Assembly (NCBI GenBank): GCA_016179865.1
Contig: JACPCJ010000095.1
Span: 1 to 64,000, forward strand
Length of the DNA: 64,000 nucleotides
Reading direction: 5' to 3'
Source: Actinomycetota bacterium
Lineage (GTDB): Bacteria; Actinomycetota; Acidimicrobiia; IMCC26256; JACPCJ01
Shown in pieces: positions 19,218 through 27,384 of the stretch. The notes under the pieces are model-generated. The model saw only the letters and a program-made list of their open reading frames with translations. It made no database searches and had not been told where the DNA came from. Position 1 is the stretch's first letter; each line of letters starts with the position of its first letter. A program made the position numbers and the translations under genes.

Positions 19218-20390
19218 ATGGTCGACTCTCCGGCGTTTGTGAAGGACGCGACCTGCATCGTCGGCATCGGCCAGACCGAGTTCGCCAAGGCACTCGAGCC
19301 CTCAGAGAAACAACTCGCCCTCACCGCCATCAAGGCCGCCCTCGACGACGCCGGGATCAACCCGTCGGAGGTGAACGGCCTCTCCTCCTACACGATGGAG
19401 AACGTCGAGGAGTTCGACATCGCCCGCAACCTGGGCCTCGGCGACGTCACGTGGTTCTCCCAGGTCGGCTACGGCGGAGGCGCCGGGTGCGGCGTGGTGG
19501 GGAACGCCGCCATGGCCGTGGCCACAGGACAATGCGACGTTGCCGTGGCGTGGCGGTCGAGAAAGCGCGGAGCCCGCACGTCCCGCCCGTGGGCGGGCGT
19601 CGGCCAGCGCGTCAGCGGGCATCCCCAGTGGAGTCGCCCGTTCGGCCTGCTCCGCCCGGTCGACGAGGTGGCGATGCTCGCCCGCCGGGCCATGCACGAA
19701 TACGGCTGGACCCGAGACCACCTCGCCAACGTGGCCCTCGCCTTCCGGGCCCACGCCAATCGCAACCCGAGTGCCCAGATGTACGGCAAGGAGATGACCC
19801 GCCAGGACTACACGGATGCCCGCTGGATCAGCGAGCCCCTGTGCTTGTTCGACAACTGCTTGGAGACCGACGGCGCCAGCGCCGTCGTGATCGTTCGCTC
19901 CGACCGGGCCCGCCACTGCCCCCAGCCGCCCGTCTCCATCCACGCCTTTGCCCAGTCGATCAACCGCCAGCACCAGGTGATGACGAACTACTTCGGCGAC
20001 GACCCGCTCGAAGGGCCGGCCTGGGCCTGCGCGCGCCGGCTGTGGTCGCTGGCCGATGTGGGTCCCGGCGACGTCGACGTCGCCCAGATCTACGACGCCT
20101 TCTCGCCCCTCGTGCCCTTGTCGTTGCAGGGCTACGGCTTCTGCGCCAAGGGCGAGGGCGGACCGTTCACCGACGACGGCGCCCTGGAGTGGCCCAACGG
20201 GCGCCTGCCGACCAACACGTCGGGCGGGGGAATGTCGGAGGCCTACGTCCACGGGTTCAACCTGATCACGGAGGGTGCGCGCCAGATCCGGGGCCAGGCC
20301 ATCAACCAGGTCGAGGGGGCCGAGGTGTGCCTCGTGACGAGCGGCGAGGGCGTCCCCACCGGCGCCCTCCTCCTGACGGCGGCCCGATGA
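19218..20390 (+). CDS. Thiolase-like / lipid-transfer protein
   Basis: CIVGIGQTEFAKALEPSEKQLALTAIKAALDDAGI; DVAQIYDAFSPLVPLSLQGYGFCAKGEGG; NTSGGGMSEAYVHGFNLI. Confidence 0.85.
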   Translation: MVDSPAFVKDATCIVGIGQTEFAKALEPSEKQLALTAIKAALDDAGINPSEVNGLSSYTMENVEEFDIARNLGLGDVTWFSQVGYGGGAGCGVVGNAAMAVATGQCDVAVAWRSRKRGARTSRPWAGVGQRVSGHPQWSRPFGLLRPVDEVAMLARRAMHEYGWTRDHLANVALAFRAHANRNPSAQMYGKEMTRQDYTDARWISEPLCLFDNCLETDGASAVVIVRSDRARHCPQPPVSIHAFAQSINRQHQVMTNYFGDDPLEGPAWACARRLWSLADVGPGDVDVAQIYDAFSPLVPLSLQGYGFCAKGEGGPFTDDGALEWPNGRLPTNTSGGGMSEAYVHGFNLITEGARQIRGQAINQVEGAEVCLVTSGEGVPTGALLLTAAR

Positions 20391-20395
20391 CTCCT

Positions 20396-20508
20396 CGCTT
20401 TTGCCCTAGTGCACCGGCGATTCGCGGCGTCATCGGACATAAGTCACCCGGTGCCGCTCGCTTGTGCCCGGTTCGTCCGCACCGGCCGGGCGCAAAAGGG
20501 CAGAAGCG
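20396..20508 (+). promoter_or_regulatory. Structured leader / possible cis-regulatory RNA before DUF35 gene
   Basis: P1 CGCTTTTGCCCT(20396-20407)/AGGGCAGAAGCG(20497-20508); P2 GCACCGG(20411-20417)/CCGGTGC(20448-20454); P3 TTGTGCCCGG(20462-20471)/CCGGGCGCAA(20486-20495). Confidence 0.4.
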
Positions 20509-20952
20509 ATGATCGAGGGGATCCTCCTGCCCGAGCTCGACGACGACTCGCGGCCGTTCTGGGACGGGTGCGCGGCGGGCGAACTCCGGGTGCAGGCATG
20601 CGGCGAGTGCGGGCGGCTCCGGTTCCCACCTCGACCCATGTGCCCCTGGTGCCAGTCGTTCGCACACAACTGGAACGCCGTCTCGGGCCGGGGTCGGGTG
20701 TGGTCGTTCGTCGTGCCCCACGCGCCGCTTCTCCCCGCCTACCAGGAGTTCGCCCCCTACAACGTCATCGTGGTCGAGCTGGACGAGGACCCGACGATCC
20801 GCATGGTCGGCAACCTGGTGGCTTCGGAATATCAACCCATCAACTCGGTCGACCCCTACTCGATTGAGATTGGGCAGCCTGTGCGCGTGGTGTTCCAGCG
20901 CCTGGGCGAAGGCGAGGAGGCCGTGGCGCTCCCCCGGTGGGTGCGGGCTTGA
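20509..20952 (+). CDS. Zn-ribbon OB-fold (DUF35) acyl-CoA-associated protein
   Basis: ACGECGRLRFPPRPMCPWCQS rubredoxin-like Zn ribbon; downstream of thiolase. Confidence 0.88.
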   Translation: MIEGILLPELDDDSRPFWDGCAAGELRVQACGECGRLRFPPRPMCPWCQSFAHNWNAVSGRGRVWSFVVPHAPLLPAYQEFAPYNVIVVELDEDPTIRMVGNLVASEYQPINSVDPYSIEIGQPVRVVFQRLGEGEEAVALPRWVRA

Positions 20953-20954
20953 CC

Positions 20955-21006
20955 GGCCTAAAGGTCAAATACCCCCGTCCCAGCCCCGGTTCATGACCTT
21001 TAGGCC
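20955..21006. terminator. Inverted repeat between convergent genes
   Basis: Perfect 13-nt arms GGCCTAAAGGTCA / TGACCTTTAGGCC. Confidence 0.5.
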
Positions 21007-21059
21007 AGCGCACCGTACCGGTGCCCGGTGACGGTTACGCCTTCATCACGCCCGGCGGC

Positions 21060-21554
21060 TCAGGGGGCGGGGCTGTACACCTCGGGCTCGACGATCGTGG
21101 TGGTCCAGCTCCCCGACAGATCGCGATCCTCCAGCGCCCTGACGGCGTCGACCGCGAACCGGGCCACGGTGGCCGCCTCGGTCGCCGCCGGCGTGAGCAC
21201 CGAGTTCTCGAAGTTCTCGTGCTGGCGGAAGCCCTCCGGAAGGGCCATGCCCGCCGCAGCGAGGAGATCCACCGTCGGGGTGTCGAAGCCGGAGGGCAGG
21301 GCGATGAGATAGAGCGGAGCGCCTCCCGCGTCGGCGTCGATCGTGATCTGAGCGGTGGCGGTGTTCTCGGGCGCGCCCTTGAGCCGACTCAGGAAGCCCT
21401 TGCGCTCGGGGGCCGGCGGGGGTGGCCCGGCCAGGTGCAGATAGTTTCCGATGGGCTTGCGCTGCTCCTCTTCGAGGAGCTGGCGAAGCTGCGCCGCCGG
21501 CGTGTCGACGTTCGGGGGCGTAAACGGATAGTCCTCATTCCAGGTGAAGCCCAT
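21060..21554 (-). CDS. Hypothetical protein
   Basis: Uninterrupted ORF MGFTWNEDYPFTPPNVDTPAAQLRQLLEEEQRKP...; consistent with minus strand neighbours. Confidence 0.55.
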   Translation of the reverse strand: MGFTWNEDYPFTPPNVDTPAAQLRQLLEEEQRKPIGNYLHLAGPPPPAPERKGFLSRLKGAPENTATAQITIDADAGGAPLYLIALPSGFDTPTVDLLAAAGMALPEGFRQHENFENSVLTPAATEAATVARFAVDAVRALEDRDLSGSWTTTIVEPEVYSPAP

Positions 21555-21563
21555 GTCGACAAC

Positions 21564-21929
21564 CTACGCATCGCGGACAGGCCGCGTGAGGTAGAAGCGG
21601 TTCCCGTCCGGATCGGCGAACAGAAACGAGCTGAACCCGGGCGAGTCGACGATGTCGGAGCAGTCGACCCCCGCCGCCCGCAGTTCGCCGAGCAGCTCGG
21701 CGGGGTCACGGTCGGTCACTAGGTTGACGGTGGCCGCGCCGCTGCCCGTGAGGCCCCTCCCCTGCCAGAGCGCCTGGCTCGGCTCGAGGACGAAGAGGAA
21801 CCCGCCGACCTGGTACGTAGCGAAGCGGTGCTCGTCCTTGCCCTCGAAGATCGGCTCAAGCTCGAGCTTCTCTCGGTACCAGGCCAGGGCGGCGTCGAGG
21901 TCGGCCACGTAAAGCGACGCCGCCGCCAT
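21564..21929 (-). CDS. VOC/glyoxalase family protein
   Basis: ASLYVADLDAALAWYREKLELEPIFEG...SFLFADPDGNRFYL. Confidence 0.85.
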   Translation of the reverse strand: MAAASLYVADLDAALAWYREKLELEPIFEGKDEHRFATYQVGGFLFVLEPSQALWQGRGLTGSGAATVNLVTDRDPAELLGELRAAGVDCSDIVDSPGFSSFLFADPDGNRFYLTRPVRDA

Positions 21930-21952
21930 GGAGAGGGCACCGAGGGAAGGAC

Positions 21953-23278
21953 TCACTCCCCCTGCTCGCCCGCCGGCTTCCCCATCGAGGCCATGGCCTC
22001 CATGAGGGTGAGGATGGTGACCTCCTTCTCGGGCGGGTGGATCTCCTTGCCCGACGGCGTGGGCCGGGTGTCGACGTCGGTCGCCTGCGCCCGCAGCGCC
22101 CCCACGGTGCACTGCTCCTTGGGGATGTGCCGGTAAGGGTCGTACGAGAAGAGCCGCATGGCGTTCTCGTGCGTGATCTTGTTGATCTCGTCGTCGGGAA
22201 GATCGGCGAGGTACTTCATCGCCGTCTCGGGCGCGAAGGGCCACGTGGAGTCGGAGTGCGGGTAGTCGCACTCCCAGGTGATGTGGTCGAGGTTGAGGTG
22301 ATGGCGGTTCTCGACCCCGAAGGCGTCGTCGATGAAACACGTGATGATGCGCTCGTGGAACATGTCGCTCGGGCGCTTGCCGTCGGGGAACGTCGAACCC
22401 GTCCACGCCTTGTGGTGCTCGTAGACGTAGTCGATTCGCTCGAGGAAGTACGGGATCCATCCGATGCCGCCCTCGGAGAGGGCGAAGCGCACCGGGAACT
22501 CCTTGAGCACGCGCGACCACACCAGGTCGGACGCCGCCTGAACGATGTTCATTGGCTGGAGCGTGATCATCACGTTGAGCGGAGCCTCCGGCGAGGTGAT
22601 GACGACCTCGCTCGAGGAGCCGATGTGGAGGCAGATGACGGTCTCGGTGTCGGCGCACGCCTTCCAGAAGGGGTCCCAGTGGGGGTCGTGGATCGACGGC
22701 CAGCCGAGCTTGGCCGGGTTCTCCGAAAACGTGACCGCGCGGCAGCCCTTCTCGGCATTGCGGCGCACTTCGGCGGCCATCTCGTCGGGGCTCCAGATCG
22801 GCGGGAGCTGGAGGGGGATGAACCGGCCCGGGTACGTGCCGCACCACTCGTCAATGTGCCAGTCGTTGTAGGCCCGCAACATCGTGAGGGCCAGGCTCGG
22901 GTCGACGATCTCAGCCTGCACCGGCTTGGCGAAGAACTGACCACAGAACTGGGCGTGGCTCGGGAAGCACATCGAGCCCAGGACCCCGTTGGCGTTCATG
23001 TCTTTGATGCGCTCGTGGATGTCGTAACAGCCGGGCCGGATCTCGGCGAACGACGCCGGCTCGGTGCCATACTCCTCCGGGGGCCGGCCGGCGACCGCGT
23101 TGAGGCCGATGTTGGTGGCGGCCTGCCCCTGCCACTGCCACTCCTCGGTGCCGTCGTCCTTGGTGACGAGCTTCGGTGCTTCGTCTTTGAACTGTTCGGG
23201 GACGTGGCCCTCGTACATGTCGGGTGGCTCGACCACGTGGTCGTCGACGGAGACGAGGATCATGTCTTCCACGTTCAT
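21953..23278 (-). CDS. Amidohydrolase family protein (ACMSD-like TIM barrel)
   Basis: MILVSVDDHVVEPPDMYEGHVP...DHITWECDYPHSDSTWP. Confidence 0.85.
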   Translation of the reverse strand: MNVEDMILVSVDDHVVEPPDMYEGHVPEQFKDEAPKLVTKDDGTEEWQWQGQAATNIGLNAVAGRPPEEYGTEPASFAEIRPGCYDIHERIKDMNANGVLGSMCFPSHAQFCGQFFAKPVQAEIVDPSLALTMLRAYNDWHIDEWCGTYPGRFIPLQLPPIWSPDEMAAEVRRNAEKGCRAVTFSENPAKLGWPSIHDPHWDPFWKACADTETVICLHIGSSSEVVITSPEAPLNVMITLQPMNIVQAASDLVWSRVLKEFPVRFALSEGGIGWIPYFLERIDYVYEHHKAWTGSTFPDGKRPSDMFHERIITCFIDDAFGVENRHHLNLDHITWECDYPHSDSTWPFAPETAMKYLADLPDDEINKITHENAMRLFSYDPYRHIPKEQCTVGALRAQATDVDTRPTPSGKEIHPPEKEVTILTLMEAMASMGKPAGEQGE

Positions 23279-23287
23279 GGCGTCCCC

Positions 23288-24460
23288 CTAGTCGTCCAGT
23301 TGGAAGATCCGGATGGCGTTGCCGGCCAGGATCTTCTCGCGTTCTTCAGCGGTGCACTCCGCCAGCGTCTCGGTAATCACCTTGCGGCTGTGGGGCCAGT
23401 CGTTCCCGTGGTGCGGGTAGTCGGTGGACCACATCATGTTGTCGACGCCGACCTGCTGGCGCTGGCGCACGCCCGCCGGGTCCCAGATGTAGGTGGCCGA
23501 CATGTTGCGGTACCAGTACGTGCTCGGCGGTTCCGTGATCGGGATGTCGCTCCACGAGCGGTTGCGCCAGTACTTGTCGTCCATCTGTTCGAGAAAGTGC
23601 GGGATCCAACCCGTCGACACCTCCACCATGCAGACGTGCAGCTCCGGGAACCGCTCGAAGGTGCCCGTGAAGATGAGCTGACCGATCGTGCTCGGGACCA
23701 TCGAGAACACCCCAGCGAGGCTGGCGGCAGCGCGAGCGCCCGCCATCTCGCGCTTCCCATCCTTCTGGCCCTGGCCGTAGAGGCGCGCCTGACCCTGGCG
23801 GGCGGCCTGCCGCTGGCTCCTCGAAATGAGGTTGATGTGGATGGTGACAGGCACCCCCTCGTCGACCGCCGCGGCCCAGAAGGGGTCGTCATCCTCGGAG
23901 ATCATGTCGCCCCCCGAGGGCCAGCAGGAGACCACCACGCCCTTGAACCCGCGTGCCTTGGCCTTCCGAAGGGTGTCGACGGCGGTGTCGATACCGAGGG
24001 ACGGGATCTGGGCCATGCCGAGGAGCCGGGTGTGGTCCGGAGCGCAGAACTCGTCCCAAAGGAAGTTGTTGTACGCCTCGACGCCGGCGAGGACGGCGGC
24101 GTCGTCATCGTGACCGAGCCAGTACCCGATGGTCCGCTGGGGCGGGAAGATCACCTCGGCGTCGACGCCGTCGGTGTCCATGTCCTTCAAGCGCTCGGCG
24201 CCGTTGTAACAGCCGGATCGGGCCTCGTCGTAGGTCACGCCGGTCCAGCGGAACTGGTCCCACGGCATCCCGGGCGTCGCCGTCAGGCCGATGGGGTCCG
24301 GCGTCTCGGAGCCGGGGGTGAGCCAGGCATCCCCGCCGTCCTGGTCCTTCACGAGCTTGGGCGCCTGGTCCTGGAACTGCTCGGGCAGCCAGTTCTTCCA
24401 GATGTCGGTCGGCTCGAGGACGTGGGCATCGGCCGAGATGATGCGGTACTCCCCCCTCAT
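23288..24460 (-). CDS. Amidohydrolase family protein (paralogue of preceding)
   Basis: RIISADAHVLEPTDIWKNWLPEQF...DNMMWSTDYPHHGNDWPHS. Confidence 0.85.
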   Translation of the reverse strand: MRGEYRIISADAHVLEPTDIWKNWLPEQFQDQAPKLVKDQDGGDAWLTPGSETPDPIGLTATPGMPWDQFRWTGVTYDEARSGCYNGAERLKDMDTDGVDAEVIFPPQRTIGYWLGHDDDAAVLAGVEAYNNFLWDEFCAPDHTRLLGMAQIPSLGIDTAVDTLRKAKARGFKGVVVSCWPSGGDMISEDDDPFWAAAVDEGVPVTIHINLISRSQRQAARQGQARLYGQGQKDGKREMAGARAAASLAGVFSMVPSTIGQLIFTGTFERFPELHVCMVEVSTGWIPHFLEQMDDKYWRNRSWSDIPITEPPSTYWYRNMSATYIWDPAGVRQRQQVGVDNMMWSTDYPHHGNDWPHSRKVITETLAECTAEEREKILAGNAIRIFQLDD

Positions 24461-24547
24461 CGGGTCGCCGCCTCCGGCGGCTGCCCCGATGAGCGGGGCC
24501 GCCCATTATTGATTCGCTCGCTCCGCTCGCTCATGCTCCTTACCGTA

Positions 24548-24565
24548 CCTGACACGTGTGTCAGG
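24548..24565. promoter_or_regulatory. Palindromic box CTGAC-N6-GTCAG (site 2)
   Basis: CCTGACACGTGTGTCAGG in divergent promoter amidohydrolase/CoA transferase. Confidence 0.65.
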
Positions 24566-24602
24566 TTCTACCCCCGTGAACGCGCCGTAGTCTCTCGGGT
24601 CA

Positions 24603-26723
24603 GTGGAGGCGCTGCTCGCCGGAATTCGGGTCGTCGACGCCGGCGGCGAGCCGGTCTCATTGGCCGGCCGGATTCTCGCCGACCTCGGCGCCGAGGTCGG
24701 GCCAGCCACGCCGAGGGCGCTCGCCCGGGCCGACGTGGTGATCGAGACCCCGGGGTGGCCGGGATGCCCCGTACTCGACCCCGCCGATGCCCCCGACGCC
24801 GTCTGGGTGCGGGTGACGCCGTTCGGGCTCGACGGGCCCCGGAGCGGGTGGCGGGCGTCTGACCTCGGGATCATGGCGGCGTCGGGCAACATGCACGCCA
24901 CGGGCGACCCGGACCGGCCGCCCGTCCGGCCGAGCGAGCCTGCCGCCTACGCCCACGTCGGACCCGAGGTCGCCTTCGCCGCGCTCAGTGGCCTGGCGCG
25001 GGGTGGGCCGGCGATGATCGACGTGTCGATGCAGGAGGTGGTGCTGGCCGCCAACATGTGCGCCCCCGCCCGGCTCGCCCGCACCGGAGAACACGTCCGC
25101 CGGCGGGGCGCCAACATCGGGCGCACACGGGAGATCTGGGCCTGTAGGGACGGGTGGGTGAGCTTCGGCCTGCGAGGGGGGAAGGCCAGGGCGGCCAGCC
25201 TGGAGACCGTCACCCGCCTGTGCATTGAGGCCGGGATCGCCCCTCCCGAAATGGCCGCCATCGACTGGACGGCCTGGTCTCACACGGAGGCGCCAGACGA
25301 CGAGCTCAAGGCGATCGAGGACGCCGTGGCGCGCCTCTTCGCCCTCCGGACCATGGCCGAGTGGTACGAGGTCGCGTGCGAGACCAACCTCATGCTCGCC
25401 CCCATCAACTCGCCGAAGGAGATCTACGGCTCGGCCCAACTCGCCGCCCGCCACTTCTTCGACCCGTCCACTGGCCGCCCCCGCACCTTCGTCCACGCCC
25501 GAGCCCCTGTTCTTGACGGTGGATTCCGTCGTATGGACGGAATCCACCGTCAAGAACGAGGGGGGAACGACGGCGCGGGGCCGTGGGCGGGGACGAAGAT
25601 CCTCGAATTCGGGTCAGGGGCCGCCGGCCCCATCGCCACCCGGTACTTCGTCGAGCACGGCGCCACCGTCATCCGGGTCGAGTCGAAGACCCGGCCCGAC
25701 TTTCTCCGCACCTACGCCCTCGGGCCCGGAAATCCCTTCGGGCTCGAGGGCTCGGTCATGTTGGACGGGTTGAACGTCGGGAAGCTCTCGGTCACCCTCA
25801 ACCTCAAGCACCCCAGGGGGGTGGCCCTGGCCGGCCGGCTCGTCCACTGGGCCGACGCCGTGGTCGAGAACTTCGCGCCCAAAGCGATGAGGGGCTTCGG
25901 CCTCGGCTACGACACCCTGGCCGCGGGCAGGCCCGACCTCGTCATGGTGTCGTCGTGCCTCAACGGCCAGACCGGGCCCCACAAGGACTACCCGGGTTTC
26001 GGAGGTCAGGGCGCCGCCCTCTCGGGCTGGAACTTCGTGACCGGGTGGCCCGAGCGGGAGCCCGTCGGGCCGTTCGGCACCATCACCGACTCCCTCGCTC
26101 CCCGCTTCGTCGCGACCGCCTTGGCCGCCGGGCTCCTCTACCGGCGGGCGACGGGCGAGGGTGTGTACCTCGACGTGTCGCAGGTGGAGTGTGGGGTCTA
26201 CGCGCTCACCGACTGGCTCCTCCACTATCGGAAGACGGGCGAAGCCCGGGGCCGGAACGGAAATGGCCACCCGCGGGCGCTCGTTCACGGCGTGTTCCCA
26301 TGCCGGGGGGACGACCGCTGGGTCGCCGTGGCCTGCTGGACCGACGAGGACCGGGACGCGCTGGCGAGGGTGGTGGGCGGGGCCGACCCCGACGCCCTCG
26401 GGGCCTGGACCTCGACCCAGGACCGGGAGGAGGTGGCCGAGACCCTCCAAGCCCTCGGCATCGAGGCCATCCCGGTGCAGGGCTTCGAAGACCTGCTGGC
26501 GGACCCCCAGCTCGCACACCGAGGCCACTTCGTGACCCTCGACCACCCCGTGATGGGCCCGGGGCCGTATGAGCGCAACGGCTTCCGGGTGGCGGACGCC
26601 CCCGGCGGCTACGCGTCTCCCGGCCCCACCCTCGGGCAGCACACTCGCGAGGTGCTCGCCGGCATCCTGGGGCTCACCGACCAGGAAGTCGACGCCCTTG
26701 AAGCCGACGGTGCCCTCGACTGA
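24603..26723 (+). CDS. Two-domain CaiB/BaiF (family III) CoA transferase
   Basis: N half LLAGIRVVDAGGEPVSLAGRILADLGAEV; C half KILEFGSGAAGPIATRYFVEHGATVIRVES...LDGLNVGKLSVTLNLKHPRG. Confidence 0.85.
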   Translation: MEALLAGIRVVDAGGEPVSLAGRILADLGAEVGPATPRALARADVVIETPGWPGCPVLDPADAPDAVWVRVTPFGLDGPRSGWRASDLGIMAASGNMHATGDPDRPPVRPSEPAAYAHVGPEVAFAALSGLARGGPAMIDVSMQEVVLAANMCAPARLARTGEHVRRRGANIGRTREIWACRDGWVSFGLRGGKARAASLETVTRLCIEAGIAPPEMAAIDWTAWSHTEAPDDELKAIEDAVARLFALRTMAEWYEVACETNLMLAPINSPKEIYGSAQLAARHFFDPSTGRPRTFVHARAPVLDGGFRRMDGIHRQERGGNDGAGPWAGTKILEFGSGAAGPIATRYFVEHGATVIRVESKTRPDFLRTYALGPGNPFGLEGSVMLDGLNVGKLSVTLNLKHPRGVALAGRLVHWADAVVENFAPKAMRGFGLGYDTLAAGRPDLVMVSSCLNGQTGPHKDYPGFGGQGAALSGWNFVTGWPEREPVGPFGTITDSLAPRFVATALAAGLLYRRATGEGVYLDVSQVECGVYALTDWLLHYRKTGEARGRNGNGHPRALVHGVFPCRGDDRWVAVACWTDEDRDALARVVGGADPDALGAWTSTQDREEVAETLQALGIEAIPVQGFEDLLADPQLAHRGHFVTLDHPVMGPGPYERNGFRVADAPGGYASPGPTLGQHTREVLAGILGLTDQEVDALEADGALD
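25509..25557. repeat. Perfect hairpin inside CoA-transferase ORF
   Basis: 22-nt arms GTTCTTGACGGTGGATTCCGTC / GACGGAATCCACCGTCAAGAAC, 5-nt loop GTATG. Confidence 0.85.
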
Positions 26724-26737
26724 GAGGTGGCGCGTAC

Positions 26738-27241
26738 CTATGGGCAGGAGAAGCCGGCGAGGGCGGTCAAGTCGCAGTTCGTCTTCCGGCTGATCTTCCA
26801 GACGCCGTCCTCCGACACCGCGCCTCCGGCAAAGGCGAACAACAGCGGGTTGCCGTCGTAGAGGATGTCGAAGGCCACGTCGGCGGTCACGTCGCTCGTG
26901 AAGGTCACCGACGTCACGGCGACGGTCCGATGCCCACCCGGAGCGACGCCTTGCGCCTTCTTGAGCGTGGGAAGGATCTCGTCGATGTCTTCGGCCAGGG
27001 GCAGCGAGTCCGCCTCGGGCGTCGCGGAGTCGAAGTACTTCTCGAACGTGGCCCGGATCTCTGCCTCGGCCGCACCCGGATCGGCCGGGGCCTTCGGCTT
27101 CGGAGCCGCCGTCGTTTCCGGCGCGTCCGTCGACTCGGGAACCGTTCGGGACCGCTCGGCTCCCTCGTCCGAATCGCTCCCGCACCCGCCAAGAACGACC
27201 GCCCCCACCGCCAGCAACATCAACACGCGCCCGACCCGCAT
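26738..27241 (-). CDS. Putative lipoprotein
   Basis: MRVGRVLMLLAVGAVVLGGCGSDSDEG lipobox-like. Confidence 0.75.
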   Translation of the reverse strand: MRVGRVLMLLAVGAVVLGGCGSDSDEGAERSRTVPESTDAPETTAAPKPKAPADPGAAEAEIRATFEKYFDSATPEADSLPLAEDIDEILPTLKKAQGVAPGGHRTVAVTSVTFTSDVTADVAFDILYDGNPLLFAFAGGAVSEDGVWKISRKTNCDLTALAGFSCP

Positions 27242-27354
27242 GGCCCGACCTCCCCTTTGGCCGACCTGGGTTCAAGGTATTGACGCGATGTCGACACGGG
27301 CAGGGGGGCATTCCCTCCGATCCGGTGGAGGAACGGGGCAAACCTCGATAGAAA

Positions 27355-27370
27355 CTGACGCCGACGTCAG
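27355..27370. promoter_or_regulatory. Palindromic box CTGAC-N6-GTCAG (site 3)
   Basis: CTGACGCCGACGTCAG in divergent promoter, 14 bp before ATG 27385. Confidence 0.6.
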
Positions 27371-27384
27371 CTGAGGGGGGATCC

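Noticed and set aside
22037-24862. 941-aa + strand ORF
   Set aside because: Antisense to two clear amidohydrolase genes; high-GC artefact
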